Shown: positions 1 through 10,700 of the stretch, piece by piece | Numbering within the stretch: position 1 is the stretch's first letter | Layout of the letters: the number at the start of each line of letters is the position of its first letter | Assembly: GCF_000003605.2 (NCBI RefSeq) | Contig: NW_003131853.1 | Coordinates: 429,038 to 451,433 of the forward strand | From: Saccoglossus kowalevskii | Taxonomy: Eukaryota; Hemichordata; Enteropneusta; Harrimaniidae | DNA: 22,396 bases | Direction: 5' to 3' | Made by a program: the position numbers and the translations under genes | Notes under the pieces: model-generated | Databases searched by the model: none | What the model was told of the DNA's origin: nothing | What the model saw: only the letters and a program-made list of their open reading frames with translations

Positions 1-476
1 AATTTGCATTCTGAATTAAAATTACTATTGATAACAAAAGATAGATTAACATTGTAAACAACATAATCAATAGTGTCTCATGATTCCTTCGTGCAATCCC
101 TGGGTTTGGCAGTTTCCCCTTTAAGCAGCCTAACACTAACATCTGGGATGAACCAAGCCTTGTCTTGGGGGGGGTGCATTTTCAGATATTCAAAACAAGT
201 AGAAATGTTTATTATCACGCAGTCAATAAAACAAATAACACTCCATAGAGTACTGAGTATTGTTATCTCGGAAGTTTTATTTCCAGTATACGACTGAAAC
301 GATGATTATTTAAGAAAATTCTGTCCTATTTGTTCAGTCATTGACGGTCCCTGTTTACGTTTCGCGCTATACTTTTCAATTTGGAAGTTGAAGAATGGCA
401 CAGTTCACCGTCACAACTAAACACCTGACACATAAATAAATTTGTCGCTAATTGACAAACTGTCGTTGCCTTTCAG
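1..476 (+). other. Intron of the left membrane protein gene (partial)
   Basis: It ends in a good acceptor at 475-476. A G8 run occurs near 168-175. I see no convincing exon; a 74-codon open frame at 73-297 lacks matching splice sites and any recognisable domain. Confidence 0.5.
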
Positions 477-635
477 TTGATGTACAACACATTTTTGTAC
501 CAGGCTCAGGATGGACAGGAGTTTATATATACGATAACCAGGAAGTTCCATTCCATATGGGCTTTATCTCTAACCACAACAACCAGATACTGACGGCCAG
601 AATAAATGACGGGAAGGCGATCATTTCTATGTCTG
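477..635 (+). CDS. Membrane protein gene, exon 1 in window (ectodomain)
   Basis: Acceptor TTGCCTTTCAG, donor GTAAGT. A phase 1-1 exon encoding DVQHIFVPGSGWTGVYIYDN...KAIISMS. Hydrophobic residues alternate as in beta strands; there is no cysteine. No family recognised. Confidence 0.75.
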
Positions 636-3600
636 GTAAGTTATTCCTGTTACAATGTACTACTATTGAGTTCAATGACTGAACGCGGTCGCCATAGTCA
701 CAGTGGTGTCGACTTCAATGTGCCCAGGTGATTTAATAATGCATGAGAAAAGCATAAAATAATCTTTGCAGTTCTGAATCGAAATATCACATTTCATATA
801 ATGCAATTTAGCATTTGTCGTTACAGTATTTCTCCAGGGATCCATGAACTACCTCGACCTTGACAGTGACTTGTTTTTTTCTATTTATAACAATTTCGTT
901 TGTATAAGCAAATAGCATTTTCTCAATTTACAATTGAACTGCAACGATTAGCAGAATAGTTTCAGAAGAAACACACGTGAAATATGTGGGAATAAACTTC
1001 GCGCGACGGAAGTGTCAAAATCCAACTGAATCCAGACCAAGAAAGTTACGTTTTGGCGGAAAAAAATAATAACATACACTGTCATCTTATTTTCGATGTA
1101 TGTGTTTATTTTTCAGGAGAATATTCATCAACATCGCATACGTTAATATTCAGTGTAGATGATATCATTTTATCCAGATATGATATGCCAAGGTTTGACA
1201 AAGATACGTGGTCAATGATTGGTGTAATAAGCGTGGTCACATATCCTATGTATTTATATTCTGGTCACATGACAGGACATGGATTTGGCAATTTCCATAT
1301 GCAACTCGGTATGTAAATAACAATCTTTTCACGTATAATCACATCAATAGCGCTCTTGGCGATATTATGATCCAATTTGACGCCGGGTTAATCAGAAGAC
1401 GGCGTTGTGTATGACAAGCAGAATAATTATCATTCTACGCATGCTTGATGTCAAGTGCTATTGAGTATTCTGAAAATCTCCAAAGCAATAACATATTCAA
1501 TGTAATTTATCGATGCAACCTACTCTCGTTTTATTTATACATTATTCAACGTTTTCGAATGGTCATATCTCATAATGTTATATATCTTTTATTTCGGAAA
1601 TTAGTATCATACGATATTTCAAATGTATCATAGTTCAAGTACCTCAAATACGTAATGGGCCACTTTATCAGACTGTTCATTTAAAAATCTTCTATAAAAT
1701 AAATCTTTCTTTCGCAATCGATATTGGAGACTGAACAACAACAAAACACCATTTCCAATGATTATACATTTGTTATTTTGTCAGTTATATTATTTTTCAT
1801 GTAATGTGTTCGACACCTTTATTTGTTTTTAACTGTAAATATCATGCTAAATGTACAAATATGCACAAAGGTATATGACAACTGCTTATCATTCTAGTAA
1901 ACGCAAAACGCGTATATGCATAGTATTTCATCATAAATTCAGTCGTGTGTTACAATGAAACGGGCCAAATATCCAGTTGAGATTATCTTATTTCTGAAAC
2001 TATAAAACTGTTATATGTAAATAATATAACTGAACGGAATCGACAAATACAAATTTCCTTGTTGTGCCAGTCAAAAGGTGTACCATTTCTCGCAAAACAC
2101 ACTAAATAACGTTTGATTCAATATCGGCGGTCACTCAATGCTGAGTGACCATGACTCGTTAATACTTAATTTGATATTATTTCATGCGATTAAATATTAA
2201 TGGCGAACGAGCTCGGGGATTTTCTTTTCTTTGACTTAACAATAATATCTACTAAACGTGGTCTTTTACTTGCACGATTCTTATTGTTGTTACATTTTAA
2301 AATATAATAGGATATTGAGAAACCAGATGAATAATTAATTAATGATTATAATTTAGATCATTGCATGTGTTCTGATTTTGACTTTAAATCGCGGCTTTCA
2401 AACTAAGGAATTTTGTACAACACAAAATGCACTGAACGGAACAAACTAGTATACTTAGGTTGGATTGTTTGTCTGTTTCAGATTTAGGAAGTCAGAAAGT
2501 CTCCGATGGATTGAACGCTACGCCAGTACCGGCCTCCCACAGACATGACCTGCCGGTTAGCATGTACATAGTTCTTGGCGTACTCGTCCCTCTCGTCGTT
2601 GTGGCTTGCATAATAGCCGGTGTTTACTTCTATAGAACCAAGTAGGTATCGTGCATAAATATAGAAGATTGAACATATTGATAAAATTTCACGCATTATT
2701 AACAATGGTCACATTTCACACATAATAATATAAGATTGGTGGCATTTCAAGTAATAGGATATACTAGTATAGAATTAGTTGTTTCGTATTTCTTGATGAC
2801 CGTAAAATGTTTTGATTTGAACAAGTCATGTAATGTGTTTGTCAATTGTGTCGTATATTTAAAAAAAATGAAAAATACCAAATTATTGATTTTGATATCG
2901 ATTGGTTATGATATGTTATTTTCTTTATTTTACGATGTATTCATATATTTGGGTCACATGTTCAGGTGATATTGATTTGAATGAATTGGTATAAATTACA
3001 ACGTATGTGTTGAATGTTCACGCACTGTGTCCTATATTGTTATAGTTGACCTACATTATCTACACTCAAATATCCATATAATGTTAATGTCTTTGTAGTT
3101 TGACAACTAGCAGCACAAAATCACATCGTCGATTCCATATAGTTCATGAGTCTTTCCCAGAAACGTCCAAATATACAACTTTGTGAGCTTGCGATCGAGT
3201 TATTTGTTTATTGGTTAATTTCAGGAAACAGGGAAGCTTTCACCTGCAGACTAGTTTACTATCATTCAGCAACCCATTATATGACGGGGAACCGGTAAGT
3301 TACCATGGAAACTAATGGGTTGTTGTAGAAACGAGTATGAAGGAGTATGAGTACCTGTGAGTCAGAATGTATGTATATTGGCAGGGGTCCATAGCACGAT
3401 GGCCGAGGGGGTCAGATGGGACCACTTGCAGAAGACTTTCAATTTGTTTGACAGATAGGAATTCAATTAAATATCTTCTCATCTTTCAAGGTTGAGTGTG
3501 TATCTGAGCATCACTCAAACAAACAAATTTGCGTCACTGATTTACATACTAGTGTAGTTTGCTCGCATAAGATTTTGTCATTATAATAGATATTCAAAAT

Positions 3601-3697
3601 TCTTAAATGATTATGTATAATTGGGATTCGTGGAATTGTGGTTATAATTTTTCTTTGTTTGTTTCAGAATAGCGGTCTCAGTACAGGCCCATTATGA
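477..3697 (+). CDS. Unidentified single-pass type I membrane protein, 3' five exons, 5'-truncated
   Basis: Five exons (477-635, 1117-1308, 2482-2641, 3225-3294, 3668-3697) join in frame to about 202 residues and a TGA stop. Residues 1-117 look like a beta-rich extracellular domain that I do not recognise. Then come an NAT N-glycosylation site, a helix (MYIVLGVLVPLVVVACIIAG), a basic stop-transfer YRTKK and a 37-residue tail carrying SFSNPLYDG. The NPxY motif binds PTB or clathrin-adaptor proteins in LDL-receptor-type receptors, which suggests an endocytic or adhesion receptor; that is inference. Exons 1 and 2 are both 1-1 symmetric, the phase pattern typical of shuffled extracellular modules. 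The start codon, signal peptide and promoter lie left of the window. The gene is convergent with TMEM67. Confidence 0.8.
636..1116 (+). other. Intron between ectodomain exons
   Basis: GTAAGT...TTTTTCAG intron of 481 nt, AT-rich; no repeat or RNA gene seen. Confidence 0.7.
1117..1308 (+). CDS. Membrane protein gene, exon 2 in window (ectodomain)
   Basis: Acceptor TTTATTTTTCAG, donor GTATGT, phase 1-1. It encodes EYSSTSHTLIFSVDDIILSR...GHGFGNFHMQL. Cysteine-free, with aromatic and His residues near its end; it probably continues the same domain as exon 1. Confidence 0.75.
1309..2481 (+). other. Intron between ectodomain and transmembrane exons
   Basis: GTATGT...TGTTTCAG intron of 1,173 nt. 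AT-rich, with one perfect 9-bp hairpin at 2129-2150; otherwise I see nothing in it. Confidence 0.7.
2129..2150. repeat. Perfect 9-bp inverted repeat (hairpin)
   Basis: GGTCACTCA (2129-2137), loop ATGC, TGAGTGACC (2142-2150). All nine pairs are Watson-Crick. It sits alone in an intron. Confidence 0.8.
2482..2641 (+). CDS. Membrane protein gene, exon 3 in window (stalk and transmembrane helix)
   Basis: Acceptor GTCTGTTTCAG, donor GTAGGT. It encodes a polar stalk with NAT, then a roughly 24-residue hydrophobic helix and YFYRT. A donor six bases later is excluded because an in-frame TAG precedes it. Phase 1 in, phase 2 out. Confidence 0.82.
2642..3224 (+). other. Intron between transmembrane and NPLY exons
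   Basis: GTAGGT...ATTTCAG intron of 583 nt, AT-rich; open frames inside it show no domain and I see no repeat. Confidence 0.7.
3225..3294 (+). CDS. Membrane protein gene, exon 4 in window (NPLY tail)
   Basis: Acceptor GGTTAATTTCAG, donor GTAAGT. It completes a Lys codon then encodes KQGSFHLQTSLLSFSNPLYD then GEP. It contains the NPLY motif and a nearby LL pair, both of which can act as sorting signals. Ends in phase 0. Confidence 0.82.
3391..3440 (+). repeat. tRNA-like 5' half (box A), possible tRNA-derived SINE fragment
   Basis: GCACGATGGCCGAGGGGG (from 3394) resembles the 5' half and box A of Ser/Leu-type tRNAs (TGGCNNAGNGG pattern at 3400-3411). No box B (GGTTCGANNCC) or acceptor-stem partner is visible downstream, so it is not a functional tRNA. 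It lies in the last intron (3295-3667) of the left gene. Confidence 0.4.
3668..3697 (+). CDS. Membrane protein gene, last exon coding part
   Basis: Acceptor TTTGTTTGTTTCAG. Nine codons NSGLSTGPL and a TGA stop in phase 0 from exon 4. The 3' UTR continues to the right. Confidence 0.78.
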   Translation, partial: NSGLSTGPL

Positions 3698-4203
3698 GAA
3701 GTGATGAGTTGCAGTCACTGATTTAATGATTATATACAAAGAGTCTGATTCTCCGCCGCCAGCCACACAAGCGTAGTATACCATTGTGACGATGTTAGCA
3801 AAGTGAACTGGGTGTACATGAAATGTGCTTGACGATAGAACGGACAGAATCTGAAGTGTATTTCTACTTCCTCCTGTCTTGATTGTTTAGCAATGAAAAA
3901 GCCGGTACTAAAGGGAGATATCGTAAACGAATAATGTAATTTTCATCGCACTTATTTCCCTTTTACGTTTATGGAAAATCTACTTGTTTCTACTTTTGTT
4001 CGAATTCGCTAATAATTTTTGAATTGGACAGATTTCTGTGGACTCTTTTCAATTTTACATGCAGCAAAGTCACCTAAATGTCAATGATGTGAAGCTTGTA
4101 GTGTAGTATAAAATCCAAGCATGTAAAATGGTTTTCTTAAAAGTGTACCAGTAGTATTGGAGAATTTGTATACCTGTATGTATGTATGTATGTAGATGTA
4201 TGT

Positions 4204-4277
4204 ACTGCATCTGTTCAATACACTTGCTTCTACAGTTGCATCTACTTAATGTACTCGCTACTAAGGTTGCGTCTACT
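4204..4277. repeat. 31-bp minisatellite, left part
   Basis: Diverged units carrying GTTGCATCTACTTAATGTAC and CTTGCTTCTACA-type segments (for example near 4217-4255 and 4256-4276). The same motif resumes at about 4655 after an inverted-repeat segment. Confidence 0.65.
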
Positions 4278-4654
4278 CAAGCCATTCTGAGAATTATTCT
4301 AACAGTTACAACGATGGTTCGCAGTTTTGCAAAACACTTTGGCGTTTGATTTGTTCGTTTCGCTTGTCATATAGCGTGCTGTATATGATTCACTATTTCA
4401 TAGGGTGATCAACATTATGATTTGCAAACTTGGTGTACGTATTTAATAATTATTCTTCATTTCTTGTTATCTACATTGTTCATAATACAAGAAATATTAA
4501 AACATATCAAAATATTCTGTTTGTATATTCTAATTAACGCTTTTCATTTTAAAAAACTGCACTTTACCATCTTCTAATATTATAATGGATATGATAATAT
4601 TTTGCAAAGTAGCAAGTCATCTTGCTGACTGTCGATATTCTCAGAATGGCTGAA
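4278..4654. mobile_element. Probable MITE-like insertion with 15-bp terminal inverted repeats
   Basis: AGCCATTCTGAGAAT at 4280-4294 is exactly inverted at 4637-4651 (ATTCTCAGAATGGCT). The two arms separate two parts of one minisatellite: on the left the unit stops after GTCTACT, on the right it resumes with AATGTAC. That is what an insertion into a repeat unit would leave. No coding capacity; superfamily unknown, target-site duplication unclear (possibly a degenerate TA). Confidence 0.5.
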
Positions 4655-4740
4655 ATGTACTTGCATCTACTTAATGTACTTGCTGCTACAGTTGCATCTA
4701 CTTAATGCACTTGCTGCTACAGTTGCATCTACGTAAAGTA
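4655..4740. repeat. 31-bp minisatellite, right part
   Basis: Two to three close tandem units: TTGCATCTACTTAATGTACT and then TGCTGCTACAG, repeated with a T/C change (for example from 4662 and 4693). Same motif as 4204-4277. Confidence 0.75.
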
Positions 4741-5110
4741 CTATCATACAAGTGTGTGCAATATATGATATAAAGTTGCCAATAGTTAATATATTGTAGA
4801 AAGCAGAAAAGAAATGTTTTGCTTCTTGAACTTTACAGATAACGTCAAATTTTAAACAAAAGCAGTGAGGCTATATGATACTCTATAAATCCTGAACTAC
4901 TGGAACAATATAATAAACACTCATCCAACATGTATTAAAATGTAGCCTTGGGGAGATTATAAGATTTTCTACACAATCTTCAGAGCTTTATGAATATAAA
5001 AGTTATCAATACACAGAGTGCCAAGAATTTGTTAAAAATCATCAATCCAGTGACAAACTGTAATATGGAACACCAGTAACAGTTGCTGTAACATACCACT
5101 AGAGTAATGC

Positions 5111-5980
5111 TTGCTGTAATGTAGTTATCCACACTTCAATGTAGTAATGATTACTGTAATGGTTGCTGTAATGTGGTTATCCACACTTCAATGTAGTAAT
5201 GATTACTGTAATGGTTGCTGTAATGTGGTTATCCACACTTCAATGTAGTAATGATTACTGTAATGTGGTTATCCACACTTCAATGTAGTAATGATTACCG
5301 TAATGGTTGCTGTAATGTGGTTATCCACACTTCAATGTAGTAATGATTACTGTAATGTGGTTTTCCACACTTCAATGTAGTAATGATCACTGTAATGTGG
5401 TTATCCACACTTCAATGTAGTAATGTGGTTATCCACACTTCAATGTAGTAATGATTACTGTAATGTGGTTATCCACATTTCAATGTAGTAATGATTACTG
5501 TAATGTGGTTATCCACACTTCAATGTAGTAATGATTACTGTAATGTGGTTATCCACACTTCAATGTAGTAATGATTGCGGTAATGTGGTTATCCACACTT
5601 CAATGTAGTAATGATTACTGTAATGTGGTTTTCCACACTTCAATGTAGTAATGATTACTGTAATGTGGTTATCCACACTTCAATGTAGTAATGATTACTG
5701 TAATGTGGTTATCCACACTTCAATGTAGTAATGATTACTGTAATGGTTGCGGTAATGTGGTTATCCACACTTCAATGTATTAATAATTACTGTAATGTGG
5801 TTATCCACACTTCAATGTAGTAATGATTACCATAATGGTTGCTGTAATGTGGTTATCCACACTTCAATGTAGTAATGATTACTGTAATGGTTGCTGTAAT
5901 GTGGTTATCCACACTTCAATGTAGTAATGGTTACCGTAATGGTTATTGTAATAGAGATTGTAATGTAGTAATGGTTACTG
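5111..5980. repeat. 40-bp minisatellite, about 19 units
   Basis: The core unit is about 40 bp and contains GTGGTTATCCACACTTCAAT then GTAGTAATGATTACTG. Some units carry a 12-bp extension (GGTTGCTGTAAT), giving 52-bp units, so there is higher-order variation. Each unit has two short palindromes: TGTGG-TTAT-CCACA (5-bp arms) and AGTAAT-G-ATTACT (6-bp arms). Inner units are nearly identical, which implies recent expansion or homogenisation. The array lies between the two convergent genes. Confidence 0.95.
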
Positions 5981-7623
5981 TACTGATGACCCAAATGAAA
6001 TATGCAAATGTATGAAGTAAAATATAAAAAGATAACATGTTGTGAATTAAAAAAAAAATTCTTTATTATCATTTGCTAAATTTTTTAGCCATCCAATTTA
6101 CAGTTAAGTTATAAATATATTTACAGCTGATTTATGTATATTTCAAAATATTCTGTGTAATAAAAAAACATCAATACTTTTCAAGACTCTGTACAATTAT
6201 TTACCAAGGCGATGAGCCTACCATTGTGCACAAACCTTATTACCATTAAGGGAAAATGAATCATGCTAAAAACTTGTGTTTAATTTATGATAAAACTAAT
6301 TGTTTAACTGAAAATCTGATAAAAGCCTGTGAATTGAATAAAAATCAAAAGAATAAAATTATAAACCAGTTTTTTACAGTACATTCCAGTGAAACAAAAC
6401 AAACTGAGGTGTCAGATGACACGTATATACAGTAACTGTCTTACAATTTTTAAGGCACAAAAGGGGTTAATTAAAAAAAACAAAAAACTCAAAAATGTGT
6501 TTTCTAAATTTGTGTTATGTCATTTCACCAAAACTACAATATGAACGTTTTCTTGTATCCCTTTGAATCATGTTACATCATGTGAATGATGTTTTTAAAA
6601 GTGTAACATAATCAAATATTTTGCCCCTTTTTTATTTTATTTACATGATATACAAATTAAAATTTTGAATTCTGGTGCAGTCTAAAATATATTAGTGTAA
6701 AACTGAATTGTAACTACGTTTTAATATTAATGATATAATCCAATGTAATCAAATGTTTTGTCACCACATTTTGTACCATAATTCTGTTGATATATCACCA
6801 CTAAACAGCCTAAACAGTTAAAAAAAAATATGGAGAATATAAATTGACCACACACTGGAGGGAATGCTGTCAAAAGATGGACGGAAAACTTTATGGTCCA
6901 TTTCAATAAATACTGTGATTATCTAACATAATTAAAAAACAACAATACATAACACATACATACAGCAAGTAAATAACCAGTTAATTATCTCTGTTGAAAT
7001 AGAGACAGCTTCAAAAATGATTGGATATTTACAAGTACAGGGAGACTGAATTTGGAAGAATAATAACCATTGTGTTCTTTCATAAACAAATTGGCTACTA
7101 CCAACATTAGTAAAAATAAATCTTTATAATAATAATGAAACAACCTTCATTGTAACTTACTGGAATGTAATCAATTCCTATAGTGAACAAAATAATTGTA
7201 GAATATTTTTTTCCCACTGGAAATAACTTTTTGACAAAAAGTGTTTTTTTCTATCTATGTTGCAAGTAGGTTATTTACTTTGATTCCTTACAAAGTGCAT
7301 GCAACATATAGAAACATTTTTACTACATGTGTTAGCACATTATTTATACAGTTATGCTGAAAAACACTGTACCAATGTTTGAAACAATGATAGATATGCA
7401 TTAATGTCAATGATATAACAAGCGTAAGTAAGGAAAAAACACCCATTTTCAGATAAACCAATTGAGTCTGCTTATTCATGTGATGAGATATTTGACAGTT
7501 TCTTTCTTCAGGCACCGATCATTATAAGATTCATTTGACCATAAATCCCAAACATCAAGGGAAATTAGACTGAGTACTGTCAAAAATGAAAGCTGAAAGC
7601 CACTAATGAGGTGCTATTTTCAT
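5981..7623 (-). other. Probable TMEM67 3' UTR and flanking non-coding DNA
   Basis: Very AT-rich with no open frame of interest. Minus-strand AATAAA signals (tttatt on plus) occur at 6631-6641 (two overlapping) and 6062-6067, so the 3' UTR may be about 1.0 or 1.55 kb long. Nothing else recognised. Confidence 0.45.
6062..6067 (-). terminator. Candidate TMEM67 poly(A) signal (distal)
   Basis: AATAAA on the minus strand in an AT-rich context just before the minisatellite. The proximal alternatives at 6631-6641 cannot be excluded. Confidence 0.25.
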
Positions 7624-7704
7624 CTAAATAAGAAATCTATCATCCACAAGTGTTTTGTTAGCCAAGTTGCTTCTTCCCCAGGCATCACGGATTTTACTAT
7701 AGAT
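7624..7704 (-). CDS. TMEM67: TMEM67 exon U, last coding exon with stop
   Basis: Acceptor ATTTCCCAG. It encodes IYSKIRDAWGRSNLANKTLV then DDRFLI and a TAG stop at 7626-7624. The C-terminus matches the vertebrate ending KTLVDQRFLI, which fixes the 3' end of the coding sequence. Confidence 0.97.
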   Translation of the reverse strand: MYSKIRDAWGRSNLANKTLVDDRFLI

Positions 7705-10700
7705 CTGGGAAATGAATAGACCATTATAGCATAAATATATAATATATAACTGTAGTATTGAAAGCTATGCGGAAACAAGGAATACATCTATATATCATCT
7801 CAACATTGAATAAAGAAAAATATTGATGGGGGGGGGGGGGGTCTTAAGCTTCGTGGATTTTATGTTGCAGAGATATTCACTAGGTTTTAAATTAACTTGT
7901 TTGTGAAGGAAACACTACATTTTATTGTTAACTTTGAATATTTACTGGGTTTTAATTCAGCCCATTTAAAGATCAGACAAATAAGGTAAAATAAAACTGA
8001 ACTATATAAATTAAAGGCACATATAAACACAAATTCAAACTCACGACCACAGAAAATGTGCCTCAGTGCAGTAAACATACGCCACATCACTGCGCTATTA
8101 TAAATTCCCTTAAAAGGCAGCTTGAAATAGTGTGCAATAAAAATGTACCTACAGTGACGAGATGGACATGCGCAAGTCAAATCTCTGACATCACAAACAA
8201 CATGCGGAATAGTATAGAACATAGTATAACAGATATAGGAACCTTTACTTTGGGAACTCATATGAGCAGATGATTGCATATTTGATATATGATAACAATT
8301 ATATATATATTACTCCATAATTTGATGAATTCTAGCTCTTACTCTGAGACACCAATTTTCAACCTAAGGAGTATGTGACTACTACTACTGTGACTTAGTA
8401 CTTACCACAACCATCAAATACGTAAGTACGGCAGATAACATGTAGTTTTGGAAGATAAGATCAATAACTGAGAAGAACAAAACATCATACACAAGTAATG
8501 TGGACTCGTGGCCATGGAATAAAGCACCATCAAATGAATGACCATCATCTAAAAACAAAAAATTAATAGAATTACAAAAAATGAGAATCTCTGAAATGAA
8601 ACATACATTTATAGAATTAGCAATTTTCACTTTTTCCAAAGATCTTTAAGACATTAAATTAACTAAATATTGTAGAGATTAATTATCCTGTGTATCTGTT
8701 TGGTAGTGATTCCCAAACATAATCAACAAGATTGAGAAGAAAACAAATTGTTGTCTTGGCGACACAAATATTTGTATAAAGTGATGTTAGGAGAAAAGCA
8801 TCATGTATCCCGTAAAAGTGATTTTTAGGTCCCAGAATATGAATATCAAAAATGTCTAACAAATCAGTATCTTTGAAGAACCTACATAATTTTTTTTAAC
8901 TGAATAAAAACTGAAATAAAAAACATTATGATGCTTAAAAAGTTACTTTTCAGAAAAATTATCATAATTAAGCCAGGTTGGAATTTATGCTGCCAATATA
9001 AACATGCTTGTTCAAGAACTCATTTCATTTGGATTTTATCACGGATGAATCAGAATGATTTGATGCAGACTTTATTTAGCCGATTTGGAAACTTTGTGTA
9101 AATTTGTTTTTTATTTTATTATTACAAAAAAAAAAAAATAACACTACATAATGAGAAACGAAATTTGAATTGTGATCTGTCATTTTAACTCGAAATAGCA
9201 AACCTACATACTTACCATTAAAAAAGAATCCTTTATCAACTGGATCAAAAAATTCCATGTCTAAAATCCTCTCTAATAATAATTTATCTTTCACTATGTA
9301 ATCCAAATCACGAAGGGACTGTAAGATTAAAAGACAGGAATTAATTTCATGGGTATCTTTCAAAAGAAGCAAATTAGCATATCATCTGCTGATGCCATTT
9401 TTTTTCCATTCATTTCAGCTTACCATGGAGACATTCAGCAGACCATGTGTTTAACATTTAATCTTCATTGTTTATACTGTAAACCAATTCAATTTCAGAC
9501 AAATTGCCAAGAGTCAGGGAAAATGCTCAAATATTGTAGCAGTGTAGCTAACACTGGGGTCATAAAAAAAGAAGTTGCAGTAACCTTGGTGACCATTTCT
9601 AGTGGTGAAAGTTTGAGAGTTTATAGTATTATTCTTGTCACCCATAAATAAATAAAATAAACAATATAGAAAATCAATGGAAAGTATGTATGCATAATTA
9701 TTATACATCTAGCAATAAAAACATACACTCAGACATGGCAGCTACCTCTGATACAAGTCTGTCTATACAATCACTGTACTGACTTTGTGCATACTTTGTG
9801 GTATTTTTGTAATAATATCATTATAATACTGAATGGTCATTAAATTGCCCATATGACCTGATATGCAACCTCCAAATTCTCATGTCAGTGACCCCATGAC
9901 AAACAAGCAGCCTATCGGCTGAGATAGCTCCGCTGTTAGCAATGCACATTTCAATTAAAGAACTGAAGACATCATTAGAAAATGAACAATATGAATAGTA
10001 TCAAAGCAATCGGACTTACAGTTTTTAACAAGAAGTCGAAAATATCACTTTTTACCAAAAATTACAAAAATATTCACCAAAATAAATTAATTAGAGAATT
10101 GAAGATATCATCACAAAATGAACAAATCTGAGAGAGTTCCACATGTAGTACCTATATATGTAATATCAAAGAATTGAACTATTGATTTTTAACAAGAAGT
10201 CGAAAATATCACTTTTTACCAAAAATTGAAAAAATATTCACCAAAATTAGAGAATTGAAGATATCATCACAAAATGAACAAATCTGAGAAAGGTCCACGT
10301 GTAGTACCTATATATGTAATATCAAAGCAATCGAACTTGCGTTTTTTAACAAGAAGTCGAAAATATCACTTTTTACCAAAAATGACAAAAATATTCACCA
10401 AAATTAGAAAATGAAAGATATCATTACAAAATGAACAAATCTGAGGGAGGTCCACATGTAGTACCTATATATGTAATATCAAAGCAATTGGACTTGCGGT
10501 TTTTGACAAGAAGTTGAAAATATCACTTTTTACCAAAAATTACAAAAATATTCATCAAAATTAGAGAATTGAAGATATCATCATGAAATGAACAAATCTG
10601 AGTTAGAACCACATGTAGTACCTATATATGTAATATCAAAGTAATTGCACTTGCGGTTTTTAACAAGAAGTCGAAAATATCACTTTTACCAAAAATGACA

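Larger units (their letters stand above)
3698..5085 (+). other. 3' UTR of the left gene, then intergenic DNA
   Basis: Non-coding after the TGA stop. Candidate poly(A) signals are ATTAAA at 4496-4501 and AATAAA at 4912-4917. It also contains a (GTAT)n microsatellite near 4176-4203 and a split minisatellite described separately. Where the transcript ends cannot be decided from sequence alone. Confidence 0.5.

Noticed and set aside
73-297. 74-codon plus-strand open frame at the left edge
   Set aside because: No domain, no acceptor/donor pair compatible with the phase-1 entry of the next exon; likely intronic.
3391-3480. A functional tRNA gene
   Set aside because: Only the box A half is recognisable; no box B, anticodon stem or acceptor-stem pairing could be found.
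5111-5980. Seventeen or so copies of TTATCCACA, identical to a bacterial DnaA box, spaced about 40 bp like plasmid iterons
   Set aside because: The motif is simply part of an animal minisatellite unit. The flanking genes have spliceosomal introns and there is no rep/dnaA gene or other bacterial feature.
5111-5980. Regular repeats resembling a CRISPR array
   Set aside because: The repeats are contiguous with no unique spacers, units vary between 40 and 52 bp, and there are no cas genes; the context is eukaryotic.
7887-8279. 130-codon minus-strand open frame in intron T-U
   Set aside because: No domain or homology recognised. It is not needed to join exons T and U, which are colinear with the vertebrate protein without it.
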